A stretch of DNA of 64,000 nt from Sipunculus nudus (Eukaryota > Annelida > Sipuncula > Golfingiida > Sipunculidae). The DNA is taken from NCBI GenBank assembly GCA_026874595.1, contig CM049322.1, forward strand, positions 32,880,340-32,944,339, given 5' to 3'. Position 1 is the stretch's first letter. Every line of letters starts with the position of its first letter. This document shows positions 25,328 to 37,093 of the stretch, piece after piece. The notes under the pieces are model-generated. The model saw only the letters and a program-made list of their open reading frames with translations. It was not told where the DNA came from and searched no databases. Made by a program: the position numbers and the translations under genes.

Positions 25328-27347
25328 CTGAGACCAATATGAAGTAACATGATACATACATATAAAGTATTCCTACCCACCCAGCCCTACACTGTATATT
25401 CTCCATCACCCTACCTGCAATTGGACCACCAACTGTCTGAGGTCAATTATTATGTTCAATTTTCGATGTTCAATTTTCAATTGAGCACTCACAATCTGAT
25501 TCTGACTTTTATTTTTGTTAACCTTTATATCTAAATCTATATTTTGAGAAATCAATATAAATGTTAATCATACATTTAACATAAATGAACACCTTTTTAT
25601 TTTTATTAATTTAATATAAAAAATATAACAAAATCTTCAATGTGGCAAGTGCTAGCAATGCACTATAATAATGAGTTATTAAACTGACGGCACAAAAATG
25701 TTTGTGCAAAATAAATGCATTACTCATTTCTGACTTTTTAGGAAACCTTCAAGAAAAACCCTTTGAATATTTCTCTGCAAAAACATGATTTTTCAAATAC
25801 TTCAATACTTCAAATGTTGTAATTAATTAATGGACATTAAACTTTTAATATGAATGAGCATACCCTATCTGATCTTCTCCCTTGTAATATTAGAATAACA
25901 TAAAGGTGAATCAACTATAATTTGTTTTTGCTCAAATGGTATATATCACAACTAGCAAGTGAAAGTAAGACTTACTGACATTTTATTTATACAAGCCATG
26001 AGTGACAGTCATGTAATTGTTGGAAATGCCAAAGAAACTATTTTTTATCAGAGGCTTTTACTCATACCTCTTCTTTACTGTCAACTGATTTTCAGACCTT
26101 TTAATGCTAGAAGCAGCAATGTATTTCAATCCACAATTTATCATATAATCTTATGGGCCATCTAGCTGAACTAATTAACATATTATAATTTATGGTATTT
26201 GGCCTTTGTCTAGGTTACGAACACAGGATATTTAAACTGTATACACTTTACACACAATTCTGTTATAATAGTTTAAGTAATAATGCATCATTTGGAACAT
26301 AAAATAATTGTGAAAGACTTAAAACTTTATCAAACATTAGCAAGGCACTTTTTTTTAAACAAGGGACCTATGGGTCACTGTGCTCAGCTGACATTAACCT
26401 TGAAGGTAAAAATCTAAAATAATATCAAATGGAGATAAAGTGTAAGAGGAAGAGGTAATAAAGGCCATGGTTGGTTTATATGATTGGTTTGTATTGATAA
26501 GCAAGAAATTGTTGCAAATAATATTTTGTGACCTGACCATGTGTTTCCTAATATTGAAACTGAAGCATGTGAGCAGTTTGTGAACAAATGATCTGTACAA
26601 TTACCATTATCATTAGTTGGCTTTTCGATTAACTGTTGACATTTCAGTAGTTTACACATTTGTTCAATCGAATCTTTTTTTTGTATAATATATATTATTA
26701 AATATATGTTTTTTTATGAAATGTATAGTTGAAATATAACTAATTAACAACATAAAACATGGCAAACAAAGCCTGATCTCAAATTCTGCTGATGCAGGAA
26801 AATAATGAACAAATGTTTGTAATAAATCCTCATTTTTTTATCACATCAATTTTTTTTTATTTAAGTTTATATTTCTTTACATTTTCAATATAACATATAT
26901 ATCTGAATATAAAAGTTGATTCATAATTCTCAATTGCATCATCATAAATCTCAATCTTGTCAGATAACACCACATCATGCATACAAATGTTTATTTATTT
27001 TTTACCACAAAAATATATCTTTTAAATCTGCAAAACAATAAATATCTAAAAAAATACTTGATTTAGATTTCACAATTTTTAATGTGTCTTTATTTATCCA
27101 TAATGTGCTTCACATTTTATCATAATTTAAGCATACTGATGGGTTCCATTATGATTGGTAAAATCTTTAAAAGAAAAATGATTTCTTTAAAAATGCTACA
27201 TTACACAACATTGCATCTTCTGGATTACACCTTGAATTACTTTTTCAAGGAAAGTTTTTGCATATCAGAGTGGAAACAGCATAACAATTAAGGAGATACA
27301 GTGAAAACAATAACAATACTGCATAACACTTGGTGGGTTGGGTTTGC

Positions 27348-27366
27348 GGGGGGGGGGGGGGGGGGT
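27348..27366. repeat. Poly-G tract
   Basis: A run of about 18 G after GGGTTTGC, in an intron. Another G/C run is at 35700 in opposite polarity. Confidence 0.9.
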
Positions 27367-28049
27367 GATTTGGGTGGTGATATGAGAATAACTGTACACC
27401 TGTCACAGCAGGGGATCTCCCCCAGTGACTGTAACAAATCAGAAACCCTGGCATAGCTGACTTCCAGTGACCTGGAGTGGGACCCTGCATCTGTAATCTG
27501 TAATCAAAGCAAATGACTCCAATAGAGCCTCAAGAAAAAAGCCAATAACTAGCTTAATTTTCAAGCTTATACTTCCAAATTTCAGATTTAAACAAATTAA
27601 ATATTTATGTTTACATGCTGTGAAAATCAAATCAATGGTACTTACAGGAAAAAAACGTGCCATGATCAAAGTTTGGCAAAATTTAAGGTACTGATTTTAT
27701 TTTTATGCTAATTACTTAAAAAATTTACAAAATTCAGATCTAATTTTGGGTAAACAATTGAATCTTAATTAAACATAGTTATATACTTGGGAAAATAGAC
27801 TCTAGTTTCAAAATTTTTCATTTTAAGTGAGTTAATATTTTTCCTGATTTTTTACAAAGTCCATTATGTTTGGGCCAATAACTTAAAGAATTTATACTTA
27901 ACAGACTTAATTTCTGGCATGTACATAGGAACTATATAGAAGAATATTTATGGTAAATATGAGGAAAAACAGATGAGTGGTTTTGATATTAGGCAGTCCT
28001 GAAGTGTGAAAATAGGATTTTAATAAAAAATTGAGGTTTTTCCTTAATT

Positions 28050-28275
28050 TCTCAAAGGAACGAAGTCGCAAAGATCCAGTTTTCGGCTTGGTAGGAGATC
28101 TTGGGGACATCTAACATTATGCTGAATTTTGGATTCCTAGGTCTTACGGTTTCAAAACGTGCCACATCTACGGACGGACGGACGGACGGACGGACGGACG
28201 GACGGACAGACGGACGGACGACGGACAATGGACCACGACTATAGCTCAGATGACTTATAGTCAGCTGAGCTAAAA
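28050..28275. mobile_element. Element fragment with (ACGG)n core
   Basis: An ACGGACGG run (28171-28220 approximately) sits between GGGACATCTAACATTATGC on the left and GACCACGACTATAGCTCAGA on the right, ending CAGCTGAGCTAAAAAC. This arrangement, an ACGG tract followed by a CTCAG/CTGAG inverted end and AAAAA, is familiar from many bivalve and gastropod sequences. No coding capacity. Confidence 0.6.
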
Positions 28276-28366
28276 ACATGGGCTTATATAGAGGGCCAAT
28301 GAGAAATAAAATATCAGGTCAGCTGACTTAAGTAACCAATGATAAATCACATTTTCAGGACTAATA

Positions 28367-28468
28367 TCACATGACCAACATGACATCAAGAAGCTAAGAC
28401 CACATGACTTAAATGACCAATCAAATGACACTGAAATAGATCACATGACCATTACTGACATCACATGA
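28367..28468. promoter_or_regulatory. Cluster of TCACATGA E-box octamers
   Basis: TCACATGA occurs at 28367-28374, 28441-28448 and 28461-28468, with CCACATGA between. TCAYRTGA is the preferred site of MiT/TFE bHLH-ZIP factors (MITF, TFEB). The cluster lies just past the donor of the 53-codon exon. Function is not shown. Confidence 0.3.
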
Positions 28469-28490
28469 CCACCAGCTCATTCTGACTTAC

Positions 28491-28649
28491 ATTTAGTGGG
28501 TCTTCATGACCTACATCTACAACTGCAGGTTTCTTGTGGCGCTGACCGTCTGAGTGTGACCTTGACACGCTGACCTCTCTGTGACCTTCCACATTGTAGA
28601 TAGAATCAGGCATCGAAAGAGCCTTCTGATGTTTGGGTCCTCCATCCAG
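28491..28649 (-). CDS. ARHGEF12: Linker exon, 53 codons, basic Ser-rich
   Basis: The acceptor is GTGTAG before 28649 and the donor is GTAAGT (28490-28485). The exon is 159 bases, phase 0 at both ends. The peptide includes KALSMPDSIYNVEGHREVSV followed by SRSHSDGQRHKKP and ends HEDPLN. Two Ser-rich basic motifs (SVSRSHSD, KALSMPDS) look like basophilic-kinase or 14-3-3 sites. No domain is recognised. Because it stays open in an AT-rich setting with strong sites on both sides, coding status is likely. Immediately downstream in the intron is a cluster of TCACATGA boxes. Confidence 0.8.
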
Positions 28650-28867
28650 CTACACATTAGCAAATCAATTGTAATATTTCAGTCAAATTCTGTTATAAAG
28701 CTTGCCATATTTTGACTGATACATATATGTATCATGTATAATATGTATGATACAATATGTATCAATATGACTACCTTTTGGTCTAATCAAAAAAAGCAGT
28801 CATTAGGACTGTAGGTATAACTATTATCACTGATTTAGACTGAGTCTGGATATTGGGACAACTCTCT

Positions 28868-28928
28868 TCTCTCTCTGATATATATATATATATATTTTTT
28901 TTTACTACATATATATATCATATATATA
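28868..28928. repeat. (TA)n microsatellite
   Basis: TATATATATATATATATA, a T-run, then more TATATA. Simple sequence in an intron. Confidence 0.85.
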
Positions 28929-29596
28929 AGTAATTCTGTGGTACTTGGCTTCATGCCCCAAGTGCAGAAGTTATTTAACTTTGCCAGGACATGGAACTCC
29001 ACCAGACTAATTAAAAAGGATAAAGGGATGGAAACAGACAATTATAAAAATAATATTAACTAGCATATGCAAATTGGGTAGATACTTAACAATCAATTTT
29101 AACAAGCAAAAACCTGGCAGTTATTATGCAGCATAGAAAATACATGCTCAGGGAAAAGCCAGAACTGGTTCATACAATTCTCACCAGGGGGCTCCATCTG
29201 ACAGCTGGTATAACATTTTGAGTGAAACGACAAAGCAGAATTTGGCCTGGTTTAAACCTTCAGTATCAAAACCAAAATAGTTAACATGAGCAAAGCCAGA
29301 GGGCCCCACCTGACAGATCATTTTCCTGGCTTGTGAAATTTATTATGATGGTTCAAGGGATGACTGGGTAATAAATTAATCATGAGAAATATGTCTTCTG
29401 CTATATATTACACCTGATATTAAGTCAATTATATTCATATTATCAATAAATATCACAAATCTGGTCTGATATTAACATATCTCCCAAAAGCCAGCCTTAT
29501 AAACCAGGATATATATAATAACCAAGTTACTGACCATTAGTTTGGGGATTAACAGGGTTAATATAAAATGAACTTTGTAATACATAAACTGCTTAC

Positions 29597-29683
29597 CCAG
29601 GGCGTGGGGGAGGGTTCTGTGGTGTTTTCTTTGTCTTCCTGTATATCATCTAGTTCACCACCAGATGGCTCTGGCTGCTGTAA
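29597..29683 (-). CDS. ARHGEF12: Linker exon, 29 codons, acidic Pro-rich
   Basis: The acceptor is TTTTACAG before 29683 and the donor is GTAAGC (29596-29591). The exon is 87 bases, phase 0 at both ends. It reads LQQPEPSGGELDDIQEDKEN and finishes TEPSPTPW. It is acidic and proline-rich and probably disordered, as expected for the fast-evolving linker between coiled coil and RGSL. It has no recognised domain. It is assigned to the gene by strand, clean splice sites and reading phase. Being symmetric, it could be skipped without a frameshift. Confidence 0.72.
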
Positions 29684-30879
29684 CTGTAAAATTGACCGGC
29701 CATGGTTAAGTTTGACCACAAGTTATATACGAGTTATATATTATATATTTATATATGTATATATATGATAGCATCATTTATCTGAACATGTGATACTGAA
29801 CTTAAAATGTTCTTTATTTCCATTCATCATATTTCCTGTATATCTTGAAAAAAAGATCTCCATAACAGAGATACACAGACATATGTTTGACCATATATTG
29901 GAACATACTTCAGGGCTCACCATTAACTTTTGAAAATACTTGCCCCATCAGCAAATAAAGTCAAGTTTTTACTTGCCTATATTAATTTTTTCCTTTAGAT
30001 TTTCTGTATAAATCACTTATTGTTATCAGGAGCACAAGAGTGTTGCATGTTACTGTTTTGCATGTTTTATAGCACTCCAGACAATAAACAAATGTTCAAA
30101 TATTTGTTTGTTAATCATTTCTCTTGGTATATGAATTTTTACAAAACAGAAAGTAAAAGTTAGCGTTGAGTCCACTTGCCCAGTTGGGCAAAAGAGGTGT
30201 TTGACCTTCCACCATTTTTCAAAACTTTAACTTGCTCCAGGGCAAGCATTTAACTGTTAATGTTGAGCCCTGCACTGTATGTCACCAGTGATTGTTCAGA
30301 TAATTGACACTATAGTGTATATAATTATAACAATGATGTTAATCAATGTCTTATCCTATAACCATACACCCATAGCCCTCCAAAAGAGAAAGTGATGACA
30401 GTGATAAATGCAAGAAATATACATGGCCTTTCAAGTGATCATGTGATCTTGTGAACATTATACAAGTGCAAGTGCTTAAATTAATCCTTAATCAATATGT
30501 GAAAAAAAAAATACTCTCTTAGAAACAGTCTCTCTCATAAATAAAGCGATATAAAGTGATCACAGAGATAATAGCAAGGTCACAGGTATACTTTCTATTG
30601 GGCAGGATTACAGGGGTCTGGAAATATAGCATGCAGGTATACACTGGCCATGAAAGAAAATATGTTACAAAAAAAGTACTATAGAGTTCTACAGAACAGT
30701 TTCACCATGGGTTTCATATGATTAACTGTAATAAAATTAGGGCACGACCAACATTTTACAAATTCCAGTGTGTATATAAACCTGATAATATCAGCAGCCT
30801 TGTAATAACCAGTATTACTTCTAACAGGACAATAATGATAAAATTACCATGACTTAAATAACACTTTTAACAGCACTAT

Positions 30880-31345
30880 GAAAAATACTTCTTACAAGGC
30901 AATATTTAAACTGGACCGTAATAATATTTCAAACATGACCACAATAAAACTTCAAACAGGACTTCAATAATACTCCAAACAGGACTATAATAATACTTAT
31001 AACATGACAATTATAATACTTCCAATAAGACTATAATACTTCCAACAGGACTACATATATACTTCTAACATTACTATATAATAATTTTCCATCCATCAAG
31101 ACTATAATAATACCAGGCTTATACTAAGTCCAACAGGAATATGATAATAACAGGACTTCAATTATATTTCCAATATGACTGATAATAATACAACTAGAAT
31201 AATAATTCTAGCATGACTTTATTGTAATACTACCTCTGCTGAGGAAATAAAAATGTACTGTACTTCTCATATGACTATAATAATACTCCTAATGTAAAGG
31301 ACTATATTATAATCATACTTCTAACAGGACTATAACTAATAACAA
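30880..31345. repeat. Degenerate AATAATACTTC-(C/T)AACAGGACTAT repeats
   Basis: About fifteen diverged copies of a roughly 25-30 bp unit containing GGACTATAATAATACTTCTAAC are visible, with variable spacing. It lies in the same intron as the 36-bp minisatellite but has an unrelated unit. Confidence 0.65.
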
Positions 31346-31759
31346 TAATAATTCAAATGGGAGTTTTAAAATACACTGAAGACTTATGATTCACATGGAT
31401 ATTTGGATTACAGTACCAAACAGTTTGCATCACTGGAAGACCTCATATTGAAGGAACTTACACCTTACTCTAACTTAACAAGTCTTGACCTCTGACCTTT
31501 ATTCCACATGCATTAAGGAAAGTAAATAATGGTATTCACTGTTGATTTACAGCCTGTATGATAACTGTATTAGCCAGGTTCTCTGCTTGTATCTGTCTGT
31601 AAACAACTGATAACAGGCCAGCCTCCCCTCTCCTGTAGCCAACACTCTCCTCCTCAACACAGAGATACACAGACATAGGGTACACACAGATAATATACAG
31701 ACATGGCCCAGTGTTTGCATCCTGCCTGTATTTCGTGCTGAAACCTTCCCTGCACATTT

Positions 31760-32180
31760 ACCCCAGCTGACCTGTCTACACCAGACACTATGTTAACTGT
31801 TTATACATCCTCACAGCATGTAGCTGTTAATGTACTCCAATTCTGTACATGTTTGTCTAGGTACACTGATACATTTTCCTGATATTTTCTGTCTACCATT
31901 TTTTCATTATGTCGTCACTATGCCTATCCTAATATTGCCTGTCAATATGGTCTTAATTACACTAACCTTGATTTGGAAATGTCTTGTCTACATATTACGT
32001 CAATGATCTGTCTATATACTGTTTATACATTTGTCCATCCATGTTCAAAGATTTGATGTCTGTCTACACACCCTGTCCATGGCCCGTCCAAGTCTGGACC
32101 TGTCCAGATCTCATCCACATTCAAATGTCATATTCTGTATACAATTTTATCATCATCTCTTTTTAAAGTCATGTCCTTTC
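31760..32180. repeat. Eroded left flank of the 36-bp minisatellite
   Basis: Scattered TGTCTAC, GTCTAGG and CTGTC words at irregular spacing resemble decayed copies of the 36-bp unit. A segment starting CTGTCCAGATCTCATCCAC at 32100 recurs at 32319, a 219-bp duplication that carries array-start sequence with it. Confidence 0.55.
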
Positions 32181-34210
32181 TACCATCTATGGTCTGTCAA
32201 TATCTTGTCAACATGCTCCTGTCTATGGTCTGTCAATGTCCTGTCTACATGCTCTTGTCTATGGTCTGTCAATGTCTTGTCTACATGCTCTTGTCTATGG
32301 TCTGTCAATGTCTTGACCTGTCCAGATCTCATCCACATTCAAATGTCATATTCTGTATACAATTTTATCATCATTTCATTTTTAAGTCATGTCCTTTCTA
32401 CCATCTATGGTCTGTCAATATCTTGTCAACATGCTCCTGTCTATGGTCTGTCAATGTCTTGTCTACATGCTCTTGTCTATGGTCTGTCAATGTCTTGTCT
32501 ACATGCTCCTGTCTATGGTCTGTCAATGTCTTGTCTACATGCTCTTGTCTTTGGTCTGTCAATGTCTTGTCTACATGCTCTTGTCTATGGTCTGTCAATG
32601 TCTTGTCTACATGCTCTTGTCTATGGTCTGTCAATGTCTTGTCAACATACTCTTGTCTATGGTCTGTCAATGTCTTGTCTACATGCTCTTGTCTATGGTC
32701 TGTTAATGTCTTGCCAACATACTCTTGTCTATGGTCTGTCTATGTCTTGTCTACATGCTCTTGTCTATGGTCTGTCAATGTCCTGTCTACATGCTCTTTT
32801 CTATGGTCTGTCAATGTCTTGTCTACATGCTCTTGTCTATGGTCTGTCAATGTCTTGTCTACATGCTCTTGTCTATGGTCTGTCAATGTCTTGTCTACAT
32901 GCTCCTGTCTATGGTCTGTCAATGTCTTGTCTACATGCTCTTGTCTATGGTCTGTCAATGTCCTGTCTACATGCTCTTGTCTATGGTCGGTCAATGTCTT
33001 GTCTACATGCTCTTGTCTATGGTCTGTCAATGTCTTGTCTACATGCTCTTGTCTATGGTCTGTCTATGTCTTGTCTACATGCTCTTGTCTCTGGTCTGTC
33101 AATGTCTTGTCAACATACTCTTGTCTATGGTCTGTCAATGTCTTGTCTACATGCTCTTGTCTATGGTCTGTCTATGTCTTGTCAACATACTCTTGTCTAT
33201 GGTCTGTCAATGTCTTGTCTACATGCTCTTGTCTATGGTCTGTCTATGTCTTGTCTACATGCTCTTGTCTATGGTCTGTCAATGTCCTGTCTACATGCTC
33301 TTGTCTATGGTCTGTCAATGTCCTGTCTACATGCTCTTGTCTCTGGTCTGTCAATGTCTTGTCAACATACTCTTGTCTATGGTCTGTCAATGTCTTGTCT
33401 ACATGCTCTTGTCTATGGTCTGTCAATGTCTTGTCAACATACTCTTGTCTATGGTCTGTCAATGTCTTGTCTACATGCTCTTGTCTATGGTCTGTCAATG
33501 TCTTGCCAACATACTCTTGTCTATGGTCTGTCTATGTCTTTTCTACATGCTCTTGTCTATGGTCTGTCAATGTCCTGTCTACATGTTCTTTTCTATGGTC
33601 TGTCAATGTCTTGTCTACATTCTCTTTTCAATGGTCTGTCAATGTCCTGTCTACATGCTCTTGTCTATGGTCTGTCAATGTCTTGTCAACATACTCTTGT
33701 CTATGGTCTGTCAATGTCTTGTCAACATACTCTTGTCTATGGTCTGTCAATGTCTTGTCTACATACTCTTGTCTATGGTCTGTCAATGTCTTGTCTACAT
33801 ACTCTTGTCTATGGTCTGTCAATGTCTTGTCTACATGCTCTTGTCTATGGTCTGTCAATGTCTTGACTACATACACTTGTCTTAGGTCTGTCAATGTCTT
33901 GACTACATACACTTGTCTAAGGTCTTTCAATGTCTTGACTACAAAAACATTTGTCTAGGTCTGTTAATGTCTTGACTAAATACATACATGTCTATGGTAT
34001 TTCAATGTCTTGACTACATGTACACCTGTCTAGTTCCTGTCAATGTCTTGACTACATACATTTGTCTAAGGTCTGTCAATATCTTGACTACATACACTTG
34101 TCTAAGGTCTCCCAATGTCTTGACTACAAACATTTGTTTAGGGTTTGTCAATGTCTTGACCACATACATTTGTCTATGGTCTCTCAATGTCTCGTCTACA
34201 TAAGCTTGCC
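32180..34210. repeat. 36-bp minisatellite, about 55 copies
   Basis: The unit is CTATGGTCTGTCAATGTCTT followed by GTCTACATGCTCTTGT, 36 bases. Copies are nearly identical from about 32400 to 33860 and drift toward 34210. Variant units (CAACATACTC against CTACATGCTC; CCTGTC against CTTGTC) are interspersed, which suggests higher-order duplications. Because 36 is a multiple of three and the unit has no stop in several frames, long frames of up to 611 codons appear on the plus strand, and 12-residue repeats (DHRQEHVDKTLT) on the minus strand. These are by-products of periodicity. The array sits in the RhoGEF intron between 34903 and 29683. Confidence 0.95.
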
Positions 34211-34660
34211 TAATGACCTGTCAATGTCTTAATTTTCCACATACCCTTGTGTATGACCTGTCAGTGTCTGATCTCCATATCTCTGTCCATGGTCTGTCCA
34301 TGTCCTGTAAAAATATCCTTGTATATAATCTGTCAAATATTGTCTAGACATGTCTGTGGCCTAGCATGTCTTGTTTACACACAGTGTGGTCTGTCACTAG
34401 ACATTTATGAAATTTCTGTAGCCCAGTTGTTGATATATTCCGACTAGACATAGCATTCAGTGACATAGAGTGCCATGACCAGGTTTCCTGTCTCTCATTT
34501 GTCAATGCTGTCTATGTATCCTGTCTATAACATCTCTCTTCAACTACTTGTATTTTCTATACAAAATTCATGACCAAACCAGTGTCAATATATCTGTGTC
34601 CTCTCCTGTTCACAAATGCTACCTTTGTCACATCCTACGTCATTCTGTCTCTAAACCTGG
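34210..34660. repeat. Eroded right flank of the 36-bp minisatellite
   Basis: Words such as ATGACCTGTCAATGTC, GGTCTGTCCATGTCC and TGTCTATAACATC continue the array at decreasing identity until about 34660, after which ordinary intron resumes. Confidence 0.5.
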
Positions 34661-34902
34661 TTTATCTGTATATAAAGTTTGGTTATTGTTTCTACATTAC
34701 CGTTTCTACATGCATAAGGCCTCAAGCTGAGTCAGTTCATGCTGTTCCTATATTGATATAGTTATCTGCTGGTTGCAGCCTACCATGCGAGGTGGAGCTG
34801 GGTTGATGTGTAATTATATATATACATATATAATTTAAATATATGCTTTTTTGGCCTGTTTTTACACCCATGTATTACACCCAGCAGCCTACAAACATAT
34901 AC

Positions 34903-35049
34903 CTGTGCACTACTGGTTGACGTTCTCTGTGCATTAAGTTTAGACATCTGTTCCAATTGTTCTTCGATATTTCTTAACGTTCGCGAGGCTTCTTCTCGCC
35001 TTTGGCGGTTCTTTTCTGTAGGATTCCTGAGGTATTCCTTCTGGGCTTT
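34903..35049 (-). CDS. ARHGEF12: Coiled-coil exon B, 49 codons
   Basis: The acceptor is AATTGCAG before 35049 and the donor GTATAT begins at 34902. The exon is 147 bases, phase 0 at both ends. It reads KAQKEYLRNPTEKNRQRREE, then a helix with EEQLEQMSKL, ending in TSTSSAQ. Vertebrate LARG has the same layout: LQEDYNRTP, a charged helix with LQEQL, then an STSAQ-like end. The Tyr-x-x-Asn/Thr-Pro spacing is shared. In the vertebrate proteins this segment is a predicted coiled coil between the PDZ and RGS-like domains. The donor GTATAT is weaker than the neighbouring GTAAG-type donors. The 36-bp minisatellite lies in the next intron downstream. Confidence 0.87.
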
Positions 35050-37012
35050 CTGCAATTACGATGAAGCGAGGGGGTGAAGCCGCGCGTGCTGGATCGACAG
35101 TGAGTACAGGCACTGTGACAGCATGCAGGGTCGTGTGCGCTGTACTGTACAGACTGAGCTTCAGATAAATACCAGCAACATGCTGCATCATTTATACAAG
35201 CACAGCTTGTATACATCAGAACACCCAATACAACACCAAATAGGTGATAGATATTAACTTTTATTGTATCCCTTCCCCTTCTGGGCATGTTCATGGAAAT
35301 TCAATATTAGAAAACAGAAAATATATTTTTGTGAGAAATTTAACTCTTCAGAAATAAAATTCTGTATATCTCCTGAAAAAGTTAACTGGAATTACCTTTT
35401 TTTCATATAACCTGTTGCATCATCTGATTTCTGTTACAAAAAAAGGTCTTTTTTTTTAATTTAAAATTTATAATTTCAACAGGTTATCCCAGTACAGTAT
35501 TTAACACATTGTGTCAGGGAGAAATTTATCATATGAACCATAGAAAGTACGTCAAGATAAACTCAATGAACTCACAGAACTTCACAGAAGAGTTAACTGT
35601 ATGTTATCAGGAATTACATCTAGCAAACAATCCATGAACAAATTTATAATATGATTCCCACAAACATTTGAGAATTTAAACACATACCCCCAGAAAGGTC
35701 CCCCCCCCCCCCCCCCCATTTAAACAATCCTTTGAAATTTGTTTCAAAGAATTATCCCCATGTACGCTGAAGCTCAGTCTGGTTATCTTAATAATCATCA
35801 ACATCATCATCATTACCTATCAAGCATGTGTACATGTATGCATATTTGGTGAGCAGAGCAGTGCAAGTAGAAACGGTCATTTGGAAAGGATGAAATGATA
35901 ATTATCCACTGTGCAAGAGGAAATAACAAGGCTTAGTGGAAATCTTGGAAATAATCGTCAGTATTTGAGAAAAGAAGGAAACACAGCTTGTAAACTACGT
36001 TTCTTACATGTACTTAAATAATTAGACTTGACCTTAACTTATGTATTTAAAAAATATAATCACTGCATCTCATAAGTTAAATAGTGATTAACATTACAAT
36101 CTCCTGAAATTTCCTTCATCATGAAGTGTTAATCAACCATCATCATAATCATAATCATCATCATCATCCTGACTATATTGGTACAATTATGTAACAATGA
36201 TCACAGCAAGCCATATCTTTAAAATTGAATACATACATTTTCAAAACTTTCAGAGAGTTAAGTTTTAAATGCCCAAACATGCCTTTCTCCAAATTCTTTT
36301 TGGCCCTGGGTGTGTACAAGTGTGTGATTGACTGTGTGTGTGTGTGTAACTAAATGTGGAGGGGTCAAAGAGACTAATATTTTCAATATATCAGGCAGAG
36401 AATTTTCTCAGATCAAATAACTTAGAGAGAAAATGCACAAATCTCCATACAACTGGTGTGATATCAGTGTTTGCCAACACTTTGCAGGATATCAGATGCT
36501 TTGTTTATTACTGAATTAGATAAAATTAGCTGCTGTGAAGCTTATGTCATGATGCTTTATGTTATCATTATTATCATCATCATTAGCTATATACAGAAGC
36601 ATGATTAAGATGCAGCAAGATTCTCAAGGTTATAGATCTATACATATACAAATTCTTCCATTTAATTCCACTTTTTCTTCCAGTTCTTCTACTAGTTCTG
36701 CACTTTCATCTTCAGTCAAACCTCCAGCATCTTATGTCTGTTGCAATAAGGTGACTTATTCGACAAAAATAGGTCAAGATAACCTATTTTTTTAATATTT
36801 TGGTCAGGTCAGCTTAATTTTCAATGACAGTAGAATTTGGCAAAATATCAGCTTTTACACAGATCATTCACAACTTTATCAGAAACACATATTCAGCTCA
36901 TCCTCACCAATCAGTCTCTTTCAAAGCTGATTAATTACCATGCTGACTCATCATTTTTGGAGGCCTGTTTTATAAAGGGCAAAATATAAAGGCAGCTGAC
37001 TGAGTGACTTAC
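35050..37012 (-). other. Intron between coiled-coil exons A and B
   Basis: About 2 kb, with a CpG-bearing GC-richer patch beside exon B (35050-35290), the poly-C tract, and (ATC)n-like CATCATCAT runs near 36150 and 36570. No exon seen. Confidence 0.6.
35700..35718. repeat. Poly-C tract
   Basis: A run of about 18 C in the intron between coiled-coil exons A and B. Confidence 0.9.
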
Positions 37013-37093
37013 ACCAAACTGGTCCCGAGCTGAGTGCAGCATCTGTTTCATGGTTGAAGCTTTCTCATCCTGCATCTGTTTGGTCTTTGCAGC
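37013..37093 (-). CDS. ARHGEF12: Coiled-coil exon A, 27 codons
   Basis: The acceptor is TTTTACAG before 37093 and the donor is GTAAGT (37012-37007). The exon is 81 bases, phase 0 at both ends. The peptide AAKTKQMQDEKASTMKQM and the following LHSARDQFG are helical and charged. They match in position the conserved helix of LARG and PDZ-RhoGEF between PDZ and RGSL (vertebrate pattern KVEILRKMLQKEQERL). The phase allows direct joining to the PDZ-end exon (59072-58957), the giant exon, or the candidate alternative first exon at 50.5 kb. The GC content and codon use are typical of coding sequence against a very AT-rich intron background. Confidence 0.85.

Larger units (their letters stand above)
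25328..28490 (-). other. Intron of the RhoGEF gene
   Basis: About 3.2 kb. It holds the poly-G tract at 27348, the (ACGG)n element at 28050-28275 and a TCACATGA cluster (28367, 28441, 28461). No exon seen. Confidence 0.6.

Noticed and set aside
32398-33930. Minus-strand DHRQEHVDKTLT repeat frames
   Set aside because: Same array read backwards. They are interrupted into several pieces and do not join the RhoGEF exons in phase with good splice sites.
32031-33958. Plus-strand frames of 611, 595 and 386 codons with 12-residue repeats
   Set aside because: They are three frames of one 36-bp minisatellite with no stop codon. All are open at once, have no splice or promoter context, and lie in an intron of a minus-strand gene.
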